Positions 12,722 through 42,417 of a DNA stretch of 64,000 bases are shown one piece after another. Made by a program: the position numbers and the translations under genes. The stretch spans positions 29,263,870 to 29,327,869 of the forward strand of contig NC_134887.1 of assembly GCF_041734735.1 (NCBI RefSeq), given 5' to 3'. Numbering within the stretch: position 1 is the first letter of the stretch; every line of letters starts with the position of its first letter. The notes below the pieces were generated by a model. The model was not told the origin of the DNA, made no database searches, and saw only the letters and a list, made by a program, of their open reading frames with translations. The stretch is from Babylonia areolata (taxonomy: Eukaryota > Mollusca > Gastropoda > Neogastropoda > Buccinidae).

Positions 12722-12881
12722 AGCTAGTTTCATTGTTTGGACGGAAGAGCCTAGTATGGTCGTAACCTGCTACTAACTGTGTGTAGTATGGAACTGACCA
12801 ATGGCGTAGTTTGGTCAACGTAGGCATTTAGTCACATATAACTGTCAAAAAGTTGGAACCAAGCAATGCAACTGGCTCCAG
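12718..12881. mobile_element. MITE-like element D2 with 23-bp terminal inverted repeats
   Basis: Begins CTGGAGCTAGTTTCATTG, and its end reads CTGGAGCCAGTTGCATTG on the other strand; the TIRs match at about 20 of 23 positions. It abuts D1, and together they interrupt SINE copy C1. Confidence 0.65.
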
Positions 12882-13369
12882 CAGCGTAACCTTATATATA
12901 TATGCTTAGTCAAGCTTTGAGGGGAAAAGGAAAGGGATGCATAAACAAATAAATGGATGTCATTAAATTAATGAATGAATAAATCAGAATGAATAAATAA
13001 ATCTCAAAATAAATTGGAAATAAATTCATGAATGAATAAATCTCAAAATAAAATAGAAATAAGTATGCAAACAGATAAATGAAATGTAGGAAAACAAAAT
13101 ATTAAAGCAAACGAGAGAAAAAAAATATTAAAGCAAACCTAAATTGTTTCTGTCTGTGAAGCACAGCAAACAAAATACACCACCTGAAATTAAAACTGCT
13201 TAAAACGTAAATCTAAAGAATTAAGCAAATCAATTACACCACTGATGGGTACACAAAAACTAGTAAGCTGCCTTTCAAACTCGTGTGATAAAATTAACCC
13301 TTTTGCTGAAACAGAGCCATGTGAGCACTGACCACTGTCTGCGACTATGCTGACCAAACTACAGGCTTT

Positions 13370-13625
13370 ACCAAAAAAAGAAGGACCCCTTTTCCACACG
13401 AACGCTGCACAAAAAAATAAGAACCGCTTTTCCACACAAACATCAGATACAGGTTTCACAAAAAGTTATGAACCACATTTCCGCGTGAACGCTTCACATG
13501 AAATAAGAACCATTTTTCCACACTAACATCAAATGCAGGTTTCACAAAAAGTTTCAGATCCCTTTTCCGTGCAAACATCAAATCCACGCTTCATGAAGAA
13601 AGAAAAAAATGAAGGATCCCTTTTC
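13370..13625. repeat. Degenerate ~50-60-bp tandem repeat
   Basis: Units resembling ACCGCTTTTCCACACAAACA followed by CAGGTTTCACAAAAAG repeat about five times with strong divergence. One more unit (GGATCCCCTTTTCC...) follows SINE A2 at 14010, so the SINE landed inside the array. Confidence 0.65.
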
Positions 13626-14009
13626 TTCTCTTCTTCTGCGTTAGTGGGCTGCAAACCCCACGTTCACTCATATGTACACGAGTGGGCTTTTACATGTATG
13701 ACCGTTTTTACCACACCATGTAGGCAGCCATACTCCGTTTTCGGGGGGGGTGCATGCTGGGTATGTTCTTGTTTCCATAACCCACCGAACGCTGACATGG
13801 ATTACAGGATCTTTAACATGCATATTTGATCTACTGCTTGCATATACACACGAAGGGGGTTCAGGCACTGGCAGGTCTGCACATATGTTGACCTGGGAGA
13901 TCGGAAAAATCTCCACCCTTCAACCCACCAGGCGCCGTCACCGTGATTCGAACCTGGGACCCTCAGATTGACAGCCCAACGCTTTAACCACTCGGCTATT
14001 GCGCCCGTC
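13626..14009 (-). mobile_element. SINE family A, copy A2
   Basis: Full-length inverted copy: TTC-rich tail at the left, tRNA-like head ending GCGCCCGTC at the right. Flanked by a target duplication GGATCCCYTTT (13614 and 14010). Confidence 0.88.
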
Positions 14010-14376
14010 GGATCCCCTTTTCCAAAGGGACATCAAACTAAGATAAAAACAAATTATGTCATTTTGGGGCAGACATTTGACTCAGTGACAAAAGAACGAT
14101 ACTGAAAAAAAATTCAAACTGATCTGATAGAACAAGCAAAGCCTTGCAGTGCAATGTTACCCCCCAAGTTCTAGAAGTCAAAGAAACAGATAGTGGCCAG
14201 TCCAAGTGGTCTTTAACATTTTGTGAAATCTATTGTGTGACTGACATCTATATTAAATTTATTGACAAAGAACTTGTGATACATGGCATATGAAGTGATT
14301 CAACAGAAATCATTATTGCTAAAAGAAGATGCAATGTTAGCTTTAAAAGAACACATACCACTCCAAGTCTTAGTAT

Positions 14377-14378
<2 letters not shown>

Positions 14379-14470
<92 letters not shown>

Positions 14471-14475
14471 ATAAA
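14379..14475. repeat. Compound microsatellite (TC)n(CA)n(TA)n(TG)n
   Basis: Contiguous CT, CA, AT and GT dinucleotide runs. Confidence 0.97.
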
Positions 14476-14942
14476 TATATGTAACAGACAAACACAGTTT
14501 TTGTTACACACCTTCGAACAGCCCAGATGAAAATATACTGCTATGTACAACTTGGAAATTGTAAATTACAAAGTGAAAGCGAAATCTTTTCACACACAAC
14601 AGCAGATAGTAAGACCGTATGTCCTTCAACTATGCTGTCGAAATACTGTATCACATCTGTAGTATATACTTTTTTTTTTCTCTCTCTTTTGCTTTAATAT
14701 TTTTTTTCTAGTAATTTTCTTTTATACTTAAAACTTCAAACAGAATATTCATAGTACATGACTGACTCTTACCTCCCAACACCCCCATCTTCCCAATCTT
14801 TTGTATGTTCTATTAAACTACGAACATCGATGAAGACAACAAAAGAAATGATAAGGTTAGAAGAAAGAAAAATTAAGTAAACATATTCTCCCCTGTTTGG
14901 AGCATCCACCGTTGTGAAACGGATAACAAGGAGAAAAAAGTA

Positions 14943-15247
14943 CATTACAAAAACAGGTGAAATATAAATCACAAATAAATTCTATCACCAAAGCAAACAC
15001 AATAATTGTAACACAAATAATTACAAAAACAGGAGAAATATAAATCACAAATAAATTCTATCACCAAAGCAAACACAATAATTGTAACAAATAACTACAA
15101 AAACAGGAGAAATAAAAATCACAAATAAATTCTATTACCAAAGCAAACACAATAATTGTAACACAAATAATTACAAAAACAGGAGAAATATAAATCACAA
15201 ATAAATTCTATCACCAAAGCAAACACAATAATTGTATCACAAATATA
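14943..15247. repeat. ~75-bp tandem repeat, 4 copies
   Basis: The unit, starting ACAAAAACAGG and containing AAATCACAAATAAATTCTAT and CAAAGCAAACACAATAATTG, repeats four times (73-76 bp) with few differences. Confidence 0.9.
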
Positions 15248-15369
15248 AAGGATGTTTTTCACGCGACATAAAATGTCCCAAAATGCACCTCCCATCCCCA
15301 CCAGTAAAAACAAAAAAAAACCCGTAAATAATGAATACAGCCCACACAGCATGATATTAACAGCAAGTA

Positions 15370-16128
15370 CTGTAGTATTTTTTTCTGTCACAACAGACTC
15401 CCTTGCATGAAATTCGGGGCTGGTCTCCCTGGGGAGGGATGGTGGGTGTGTCACCTCAGTGCACTGCAACCCATCATTTATTTCCATCTACAACTGTCCT
15501 GCAAGTGCGTATACTTTTCTATCAAAGTGGAGTTTTTCCACACAATTTTGCCAAGTTCTGGGTTGTTTTAAGTGCATGCAGCGACGGGTGCAATACCGAG
15601 TGGTTAAAGCGTTGGACTGTCAATCTGAGGGTCCCGGGTTCGAATCACGGTGACGGCGCCTGGTGGGTAAAGGGTGGAGATTTTTCCGATCTCCCAGGTC
15701 AACATATGTGCAGACCTGCTAGTGCCTGAACTCCCTTCGTGTGTATATGCAAGCAGAACATCAAATACGCACGTTAAAGATCCTGTAATCCATGTCAGCG
15801 TTCAATGGGTTGTGGAAACAAGAACATACCCAGCATGCACACCCCCCAAAACGGAGTATGACTGCCTACATGGCGGGGTAAAAACGGTCATACACGTAAA
15901 AGCCCACTCGTGTACATACGAGTGAACGCAGAAGAAGAAGAAGATAAGTGCATGCAGCAATGCCACACACACAGAACCTCTGTTCATCGTCTCACACGAA
16001 AGACTGGCACCCAGACCACCACTTGGAAGTCTAGTGGAGGAGGCAGGGAGAGCAAAAATCTCAGTCCATATACTGGGCTCAAACCCATGAACACTCGCTT
16101 TCTAGCTTGGGCACATTACCATTAATTA
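15370..16128 (-). mobile_element. SINE family B, copy B1 (old), split by SINE A3
   Basis: Diverged, inverted family B copy. 15370-15582 carries the tail half (TCACAACAGACTCC..., TTTTGCCAAGTTCTGGG); 15946-16128 carries the tRNA-headed half (GTCTCACACGAAAGACTGG, TCTAGTGGAGGAGGC). SINE A3 sits between them. Confidence 0.7.
15583..15945 (+). mobile_element. SINE family A, copy A3
   Basis: Full-length copy with a GAA-rich tail and a 13-bp target duplication AAGTGCATGCAGC at 15570-15582 and 15946-15958. Confidence 0.92.
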
Positions 16129-16358
16129 ACTTGACCGCAAAGCACCATTTGCGTCTCCTGTCTCAAGACTGGCAAGTTTGCAACAACAACAAAAACAGCA
16201 AAATCATACGGTTCAAACCATCACCACACAGGAAGACAACTGAGTAGAAAATGCTGGACAGCGAGCTGACAGACCTGAGAGAGCTTCGGTAATGATGTTA
16301 ATTACTGCTGTTTATCCAGAATGGCCAAAGGGTGGAGCGATGTTGGTGTGTCCTCGTA

Positions 16359-16445
16359 TGACCTTCACTGACCTTGATACAGCCTTCACTGACCTCAATT
16401 TCACTTTCACTGACCTCAATATGACCTTGACTGACCTCAATATGG
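16359..16445 (-). promoter_or_regulatory. Cluster of six AGGTCA half-sites, two in DR4 spacing
   Basis: TGACCT occurs six times in about 85 bp. 16359-16374 and 16422-16437 each hold two exact half-sites separated by four bases, the direct-repeat-4 layout bound by some nuclear receptors. It looks like a degenerate short tandem repeat, so function is speculative. Confidence 0.3.
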
Positions 16446-16593
16446 ATTCAACTGTGGATATCACCCGCATTGTGTACCAGTTCATGTATTCTGAAATGAT
16501 TATTTTAAAAACACAACCCACACGGACTTACGTCTGGTTAATTAATAGGTGGATGTTAGACACTTAAATATACTGGAAAACAAACAATGTATA

Positions 16594-16599
16594 TTTATT
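16594..16599 (-). terminator. Candidate poly(A) signal downstream of RNF215
   Basis: AATAAA on the minus strand, about 700 bp beyond the proposed RNF215 stop codon. It is the nearest plausible one I picked by eye; unproven. Confidence 0.25.
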
Positions 16600-16949
16600 T
16601 TGAAATCGCAATACACACAAAAATATAATAACAGACAAAGGTAACTGTTCTTCATGGACACAACATTCATTTCTTTTGTTGACAGTATGGATTTTTTTTT
16701 CTTTCTTTCTTTACAACTCGGATTTGAAGTGGGGGAGGATGAAGGTTCAAGCACCAGAGTAAGGAAGAACTCAAGACGTGTATCAATTCCTGCGGCTGAA
16801 ATTACAGAATTGTACATTTAACGATGATAATATACATCAGTATATATGTGTGAACTGAAACGCACACAAATTTGACATAAATGCTGAAGAATATGTATGT
16901 ATAAATGATACTCGCTCACATGCTCTTCATACACACACACACTCCCACA

Positions 16950-16971
16950 TTCTCTCTCTCTCTCTCTCTCT

Positions 16972-17008
<37 letters not shown>

Positions 17009-17112
17009 AACCTCCCTTCATATAAGAGAAAAATTCAAACACAAACACACACTGAACCTCCCTTCATATAAGAGAGAAATTCAAAGGCAGACAAAACTGT
17101 ACTCGCATGCTC

Positions 17113-17147
<35 letters not shown>

Positions 17148-17150
17148 CCC
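16950..17150. repeat. CT/CA microsatellites with a duplicated 40-bp segment
   Basis: (TC)n(CA)n at 16953-17006 and (CA)n at 17116-17146. Between them CACTGAACCTCCCTTCATAT plus flank occurs twice. Confidence 0.85.
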
Positions 17151-17293
17151 CCGTCATATGAAATGGAAATCCACAAGCAGAGCCAATCAGTAACACAGAC
17201 AAATGAAATATACAATGGAGAGAGAAGAAGACATCGTCGACGAGGGCAGTTGGGGGGGGGGGGAAAACCGATCAATCATCTCTCCCCGTGAGA

Positions 17294-35626
<18,333 letters not shown>

Positions 35627-35710
35627 GTTTGTTGATGTATGCAGCAATTTTCATCAAGTCGTGTTTCTTTATGTGAAGAGTGTTTCCGGTTGAAGAACAG
35701 CAAGGTGAAC
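35627..35710. promoter_or_regulatory. Bidirectional promoter region between RNF215 and ERAL1
   Basis: 84 bp separate the two start codons on opposite strands. It contains an ETS-like TTTCCGG (35683-35689). A YY1-like CCGCCATGTT (35620-35629) overlaps the RNF215 start codon. No TATA box. Such motifs are common in divergent housekeeping and mitochondrial-gene promoters; function here is inferred. Transcription starts may lie inside the first exons. Confidence 0.65.
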
Positions 35711-35741
35711 ATGCTTGCTAAAAAGCTCTACAGAGTTTATG
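35711..35741 (+). CDS. ERAL1: ERAL1 exon 1
   Basis: ATG plus ten codons, [10 protein letters not shown], phase 1 exit at GTAATG. Identified because it opens exon 2 in the one stop-free frame. Confidence 0.65.
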
Positions 35742-37216
35742 GTAATGACACACTTATTTTACGAACTGCCGTAACTTGTATATCATATAATCGCTTCGTT
35801 AGAAAGTAGTAGTTATTCAGAGAAGGTATTGTTGAGAGTGTCGCATCAGCGACCTATTTTGTTGTCCTTACACATATTTCTAAGTGTTGTGGTTTTGCGT
35901 TGGATGCAAAGAACACAGGGATAAAAAATAAAGTTCAGTTTTGAGTTACTACAGGTAGGTATATACCCGCGCTATGAAGGCATTGTTTATGGGGCTTTTA
36001 GTTGTACAACTTCAATTCGAAGAACTCAAGAACAATAGTAACATAATGAAGTTTCCAATCTCTTACTGTCCTCCCCAGGACAGAAATGACAAGCTGCGTT
36101 ATTCTGTGTGGCAAGGGATCCTGTTGAGTTTATCTTGTGTTAAGAATTGGCAAGTCACTGCTGTTTCTTGATGAGAATTTTGTGCAGTGTGGACAGGCGT
36201 GCTAGCTGTTTTCTTATTTGTGTGTGCACTGTCGGCAGTTTTAAGCCAGCTGCCAACATCTTGGTGACACTGTGGGTTCTGTTGCGGTTGTTTGTGACAC
36301 AGCAATGATAACGATAATAATGGGTATTTAAAATGTGCTCTACCTCCGTAGCATAAGGACCTAGAGCTCTAACAATGAATATCAATATGGAGTGGGTGGT
36401 GGAGGGGGGGGGGGGGAATTGGTTAAAAAAAAAATTAGTGGTACATCTTCTTTACTTTTATTCACCATTAATTTAAACTTTCCTCAGGAACATGGGCCAG
36501 GTCACAGAAGGCCCCCCATTAGAGGAGACCTTGCAACGGATCTTTATGCTGGTGTTCATTAATGTAGGGTGATTATCTAGTGTGTTAATGTGTCCAGCTA
36601 GGAAGCAAGGGCCCATGAGTTGAGTCCCACAGGGATGTAGATTTTTACTCCCCCTTCCATTTGACCTTGAGTGATTGCCTGGGTGCTAGTCTTTCTAATG
36701 AGATGATGAACTGCGCTCCCATATGCAGCATGCACTTCGGGCACATAATAGAATCCATGGCAACAAAAGGGTTGTCCCTGGCAAAATTCTGCAGGAAAAA
36801 AAACCCCAATTTGATAGAAAAAACAAATGCACTTGCAGGCAGGAAAAAAAAGGTGGTGGTGGTGGCTGCTCCCAGTGTAGCAACATGCTCTCCCTGGTGA
36901 GAGCAACCCAAAATTCACACTGAGAAAGTCACGTATGACAAAAAGAGTGACACAGTACAATATAGTTTCAGTTTCAATTTCTCAAGGGTGTGTCACTGTG
37001 TTCGGACAAATCCATATAAATGCTGCACCACATCTGCTAAGCAGATGCCTGACCAGCAGCATAACCCAACACGCTTAGTCAGGTTTTGAGTGCATGCATA
37101 TATATTTGTGTAGTGTACCTATCAGAGTGGATATCTTCTATAGAATTTTGCCAGAGGACAACACTCTCGTTGCTATGGGTTCTTTTTCAGTGCGCCAAGT
37201 GCGTGCTGCACACAGG

Positions 37217-37247
<31 letters not shown>

Positions 37248-39152
37248 TAGACACTCAGTTTTATTTTCTTGTCAAACTTGGGAGAAAGGGCGAGAGCAAT
37301 ACAGTGCAGTAGAATACAAATCCAGTGCATGAGTTCATTGACACAGTGATGGAATGATGGTACTCTTGACCCTTCCCCCTTTACCCCCCTCCCTGCCCCC
37401 CCTCCCCTCCCCCCACCAGGACTATCATGGAGCCAGTGGAAAGGAGCTCTGCAGCAGTGCATTGCCAATCAGGCATGTCCACACATCAGGCCCGGCTTCG
37501 CCTCGCTCTCCCAATTCCTGTGCTCACAGACCACCTCCAGTTCATTCAGGGGCACCCACACCACGTCTTCCGAGTCTGCAGATTCTGCTGAGAACCAACA
37601 ATGTGACCTGTCAGAGAAAGGAATTGGGCGATCTGGAGGTATGAAGCTTTTTTTTTTTTTTTTTTTTTACTTTCAGTTTTGAAGATTTTGCTGTAGGGAG
37701 CTGTTGATGGTATATAACATTAACAGCCTAGGGTTTCAAGATATTCTTAGCACATTGATTGCACATTTTCAGATACAAGAAACCTTAAGTTTTCTTCTCT
37801 TTTTTTTAAGTATTAGGAACATGAATGAATTGATAACCAAGAATCAACAAAAATGAGTCAGTGTACACGAATTTATTGAGTGTATCAATCCAAAAAACAT
37901 ATTTGTGTCTATGCTGTGCATATATATGTACAGACAAAGAATGCAAAAAAGTAGTAGAATATTGAAGTAATTGTTAAACACTGATCAATCTGAGTAAATC
38001 AATATACAAGAAATCAATTAGTCCATTAAACTATTGATCTAAAAATTATATGGTTTTTAATCTGTGCTGTACAATATAGAGGAAGGATTAAAATTGTTAT
38101 TGATTTTTTTTTCAATAATGTATTCACGCGTGTGTGTGTGTGTGTGTGTTCACGCCTGCATGGATATGTGTCAGTGTGTATGTGGTGTGTGTGTGTGTTT
38201 CTGTGTGTGTATGTGTTAAGTGAGCCCAAGCTATGTTATATTTTGCTCAGTCCAGCCATCTTATTTTGAATGAAGAAGTGATGGGCGCAATAGCCAAGTG
38301 GTTAAAGCGTTGGACTGTCAATCTGAGGGTCCCGGGTTCAAATCACAGTGACGGCGCCTGGTGGGTGAAGGGTGGAGATTTTTACGATCTCCCAGGTCAA
38401 CATATGTGCAGACCTGCTAGTGCCTAAACCCCCTTCGTGTGTATATGCAAGCAGAAGATCAAATACGCACGTTAAAGATCCCGTAATCCATGTCAGCGTT
38501 CTGGTGGGTTATGGAAACAAGAACATACCCAGCATGCACACCCCCAAAAACGGAGTATGGCTGCCTACATGGCGGGGTAAAAATGGTCATACACGTAAAA
38601 GCCCACTCGTGTGCATACGAGTGAACGTGGGAGTTGCAGCCTATGAACGAAGAAGAAGAAGAATGAAGAAGTACCAAGACTGGTATGCAGCATATGATCA
38701 AGACAAGAAACAAACAAGGAATCTCTGGTTTGCAGTTGAACAGAATTATAAAATGCTGCTGAAGCCAGACCAGCCAGAAGACGCCAGGATTCTGCGAGTC
38801 GCCATTATAGGGCTTACCAAACAGCGGCAAGTCCACGCTGACCAACAGCCTTATGGGATGGCGGGTGAGTTTGGTTTAGTATGGTTAAACACTGATACGT
38901 ATCACGATACAGTGATACGTAGACTAGAAATGAGTGTGCGGAGGAGGGAGGTAGAGGAGGTGCAGGGTAATGTGTGTGATGTGTGTGTGTGTGTGTGTGT
39001 TGGAGCTCATGTACGTTTATATGTATTTGACTGTGCTTTCATATCTGTGAAACTGCATGTTCGGTGCATATCTGTTATGCATGTATGGGTGTATATGTGA
39101 ATGTGTGTCTTTATGTTTTACATCTATTTGCTTATTTATCATCATTGTTATC

Positions 39153-39183
<31 letters not shown>

Positions 39184-42100
39184 CATTATAGTTATTATTT
39201 ATTTATTTATTTATTTGTGTAAGTTTATCTATTATTTATTCACCTTTTTTTCTTTTTTTTTTCTTTTTTTCTCAAGGCCTGACTAAGCGCGTTGGGTTAC
39301 GCTGCTGGTCAGGCATCTGCTTAGCAGATGTGGTGTAGCATATATGGATTTGTCCGAACGCAGTGACGCCTCCTTGAGCTACTGAAACTGAAACTAGTAT
39401 GGTTGGCAGGTGGTTCCCCCATTGTATTTTCCCCCTGTGGGGATGCCAGGCTTATTTCAGTATAAATAGTATCCCCGCCTTCTGGAAATTCTTTGCTAGA
39501 AATTTCCTCTTTTCAATTAGTATTACTCTCTTTGTTTCTTTTTTTTTCTGTCTTCACTGTTGTCTCCTTTTTCAGCCTTCCCAGTCCATTCCCCTTTCTG
39601 TTTTTCAAGCAAGCCTTGACACTTTTTTCTTTTCCGCAGTCTATGATGTACTGTCTGTGCTGTTTAGCTCTGGCGATTAGGTAGTGAGATATAATAATAA
39701 TAATAATAATGGATACTTATATAGCACACTATCCAGAAATCTGCTCTAGGTGCTTTACAAAAACGCTTTTGATAACATAAAACATTATATCTATGTTACA
39801 TACACACACCAAAATGTGACCACACACACTGCATACATACATTTTAACATACATGTGTATCTAACAGCTACCCTAACACATACGCACACATAGGCAGGCA
39901 CAAACTTACATAGACACACGCACACACAATACACATTCATATACATGCATGTAGTTGTGGACCTGCCACAATTGAACTTATTGCTGAGGGAAATGTGAGT
40001 TTTGAGACGAGATTTAAAAGATGCGAGGGAATCAGAATGACGGAGGTTATCAGGGAGCTTGTTCCACGTCTTTGGCGATTGAAAAGAAAACGATCTGTGT
40101 CCATAGGTCTTACTTCTGACGTGAGGTATCCTGAGAAGTCGAGTATCAGAGGAAGAACGGAGCTGGCGAGACGGGGTATAGATATGGATGAGTTCAGAAA
40201 GATATTTGGGGCCAGATCCGTTGACTGCAGAAAAGGTCAGAGTGGATAGCTTATAGTCTATTCGATCAGAAACAGGCAACCAGTGGAGAGACTGAAGGAG
40301 AGGAGAAACATGGTCGAATTTAGAAGCTCTGCAAATGAGTCTGGCAGCGTTATTCTGAATTCTTTGGAGTCTGTCTAACAGGTATTTGGGAAGGCCGGCC
40401 AAAAGAGAGTTGCAGTAATCCAATCTTGAGAGAACCAGAGAGCATACAAGTGTCTTGGTTGCATCGGTTGAGAGATAGTGGCGGATAGAGCTGATTCTAT
40501 GCAGTTCCAAATAGGCAACTTTACAGATATTCGAAATGAGATATAAACACTGGGATGGGCACTGGCTACCCATTCTGCTGTGTTAATTGCCTATATGGCC
40601 TTTTTTATGATTTGAAATATTGTTTTTTCCTTTTTTTACGATTTTTTGTAAATTGGGGATAATAGATTAAGCGGAATGGCTGGCGTCCTCAGTCTTTGCC
40701 CTAAGAAGCTAAATGGTTGGGATACTGCATCATGAACTGTGTTTTGTGGGTTGGTTTGTTTTTTGTAGATGAGAAAGTTTTGTGTTGATACGGTTGAGCA
40801 TATTTATGGGTTGACAGTCTAGACATGGCCCTGTGCAGATGGCTGGACTATAAGCAACAAGAACAAGAACAATCCCATTGTTTTTTTTTTGTTTTTTCTC
40901 CTCTCTTTCTGCCTCTCTGTGTCTCTGCCTCTCTCTCTGTTTATGACCCTCACTCTCTTTCTTACCAAACCCTTCCCCTGTCACCACCACCCTTCCTCCC
41001 CACCCTCCCCACCCCCATCCCGCACACACAAATCCCCAGCTGCGAAGAAGGCAACCAGGCCGTAGAGAAATATTGGTGGACTGATCACATATTATAAGGG
41101 ATTTGTTTCTAAAACCGTGTCAGACTTGCCAAATTTATGTCAGTGCTCTATCTAGAGCTCTGTTGCTGTCCAGTCTTTGTCTATAGATATCTCCCCTGTA
41201 TCTCTTCCTCTCTCTCTCTCTCTCCCTCCCTCTCTCCCTCCCTCTCTCTCTCCCTCCCTCTCTCTCTTTTCTCTTTCTTGGGTATTTTTCTTCTGTGTCA
41301 AATCATCCTGAACTCCATACAGTTTTTTTTAGTTGTGTATAACCTAATGCTTACGGAATGCTTATTCGCCTGGTACAGGTATCATCTGTGTCGAAGAAAG
41401 TGCACACAACAAGAAAGAACACCACGGGTGTCTACACACAGGACAACACACAGATTGTAAGTCTCCTGTGGCTTGTTTCTCTGTGTGCTTCACCTTTTTT
41501 TCCCCCCTTAATTCTCAGTAGTGGTAATAATATTAATAAGTTGGGCAGTAATGATCCATACCACAACTATAGACATACATGTGTACGTATGTGTGTGTGT
41601 ATGTGTGTGCCTGTGTTCAACAGTCTTTGATTTGTTGTATCTCTTTGTGGAACTGCTACGTTGATGTAGGTTTGTTTTTTTTGTTTTGTTGTTTTTTTTT
41701 GGGGGGGGGGTTTAGCGCAGGCTGGATACATTGTCCAAATACAAGTAAAACACAAGATTTTTTTTTTTTCTCAAGGCCTGACTAAGTGCGTTGGGTTACG
41801 CTGCTGGTCAGGCATCTGCTTGGCAGTTGTGGTGTAGCATATATGGATTTGACCGAACACAGTGACGCCTCCTTGAGCTACTGATACTGATAGTGATACT
41901 CAAGATACAAGCCATTGATGTAAAAGTTTTAACCATCCGAATTTTCACTTTCACAGCTGCTTCTGGAATCTAGAACAGGAGCTTGTTATTTGGAGGTTCA
42001 AATTAGAAAAGACATCCTTAAAAAAAAAAAAAAAAAAACAAGATTGAAAAATATATATTATATGTGTGTATGTTTGTGTGTGTGTGTGTGTGTCTGTGTT

Positions 42101-42217
42101 TGTGATAGTAGTCTTCGGTTTTGTGACTTTTCATTTGAAATTATTTTTGACAAGATGGGTAAAGGTGGAATGGCTTTGGGGAGTGTGTTTGTGTGTATGT
42201 GTATACACACACTCACA

Positions 42218-42256
<39 letters not shown>

Positions 42257-42271
42257 TCACTCACTTTCTCT

Positions 42272-42340
<69 letters not shown>

Positions 42341-42345
42341 ACTTT

Positions 42346-42417
<72 letters not shown>

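Larger units (their letters stand above)
12473..12925 (+). mobile_element. Short SINE family C, copy C1, split by MITE DNA
   Basis: 12473-12570 matches the 5' and middle part of the ~125-bp family C element, including its CATCTGCTAAGCAGATG palindrome. Its remainder (CAGCGTAAC ... GCTTAGTCAAGC) resumes at 12882, after a 311-bp insertion. Confidence 0.7.

Noticed and set aside
15583-15670. tRNA genes (A-box and B-box like sequences at many places)
   Set aside because: These are the tRNA-like heads of SINE families A and B: followed by SINE bodies, no proper anticodon arm, repeated many times.
38237-38280. ERAL1 exon 3 starting at 38251 after a better pyrimidine tract (TTTTGCTCAG)
   Set aside because: The required reading frame meets a stop before the conserved part; the acceptors before 38691 and 38736 fit the phase.
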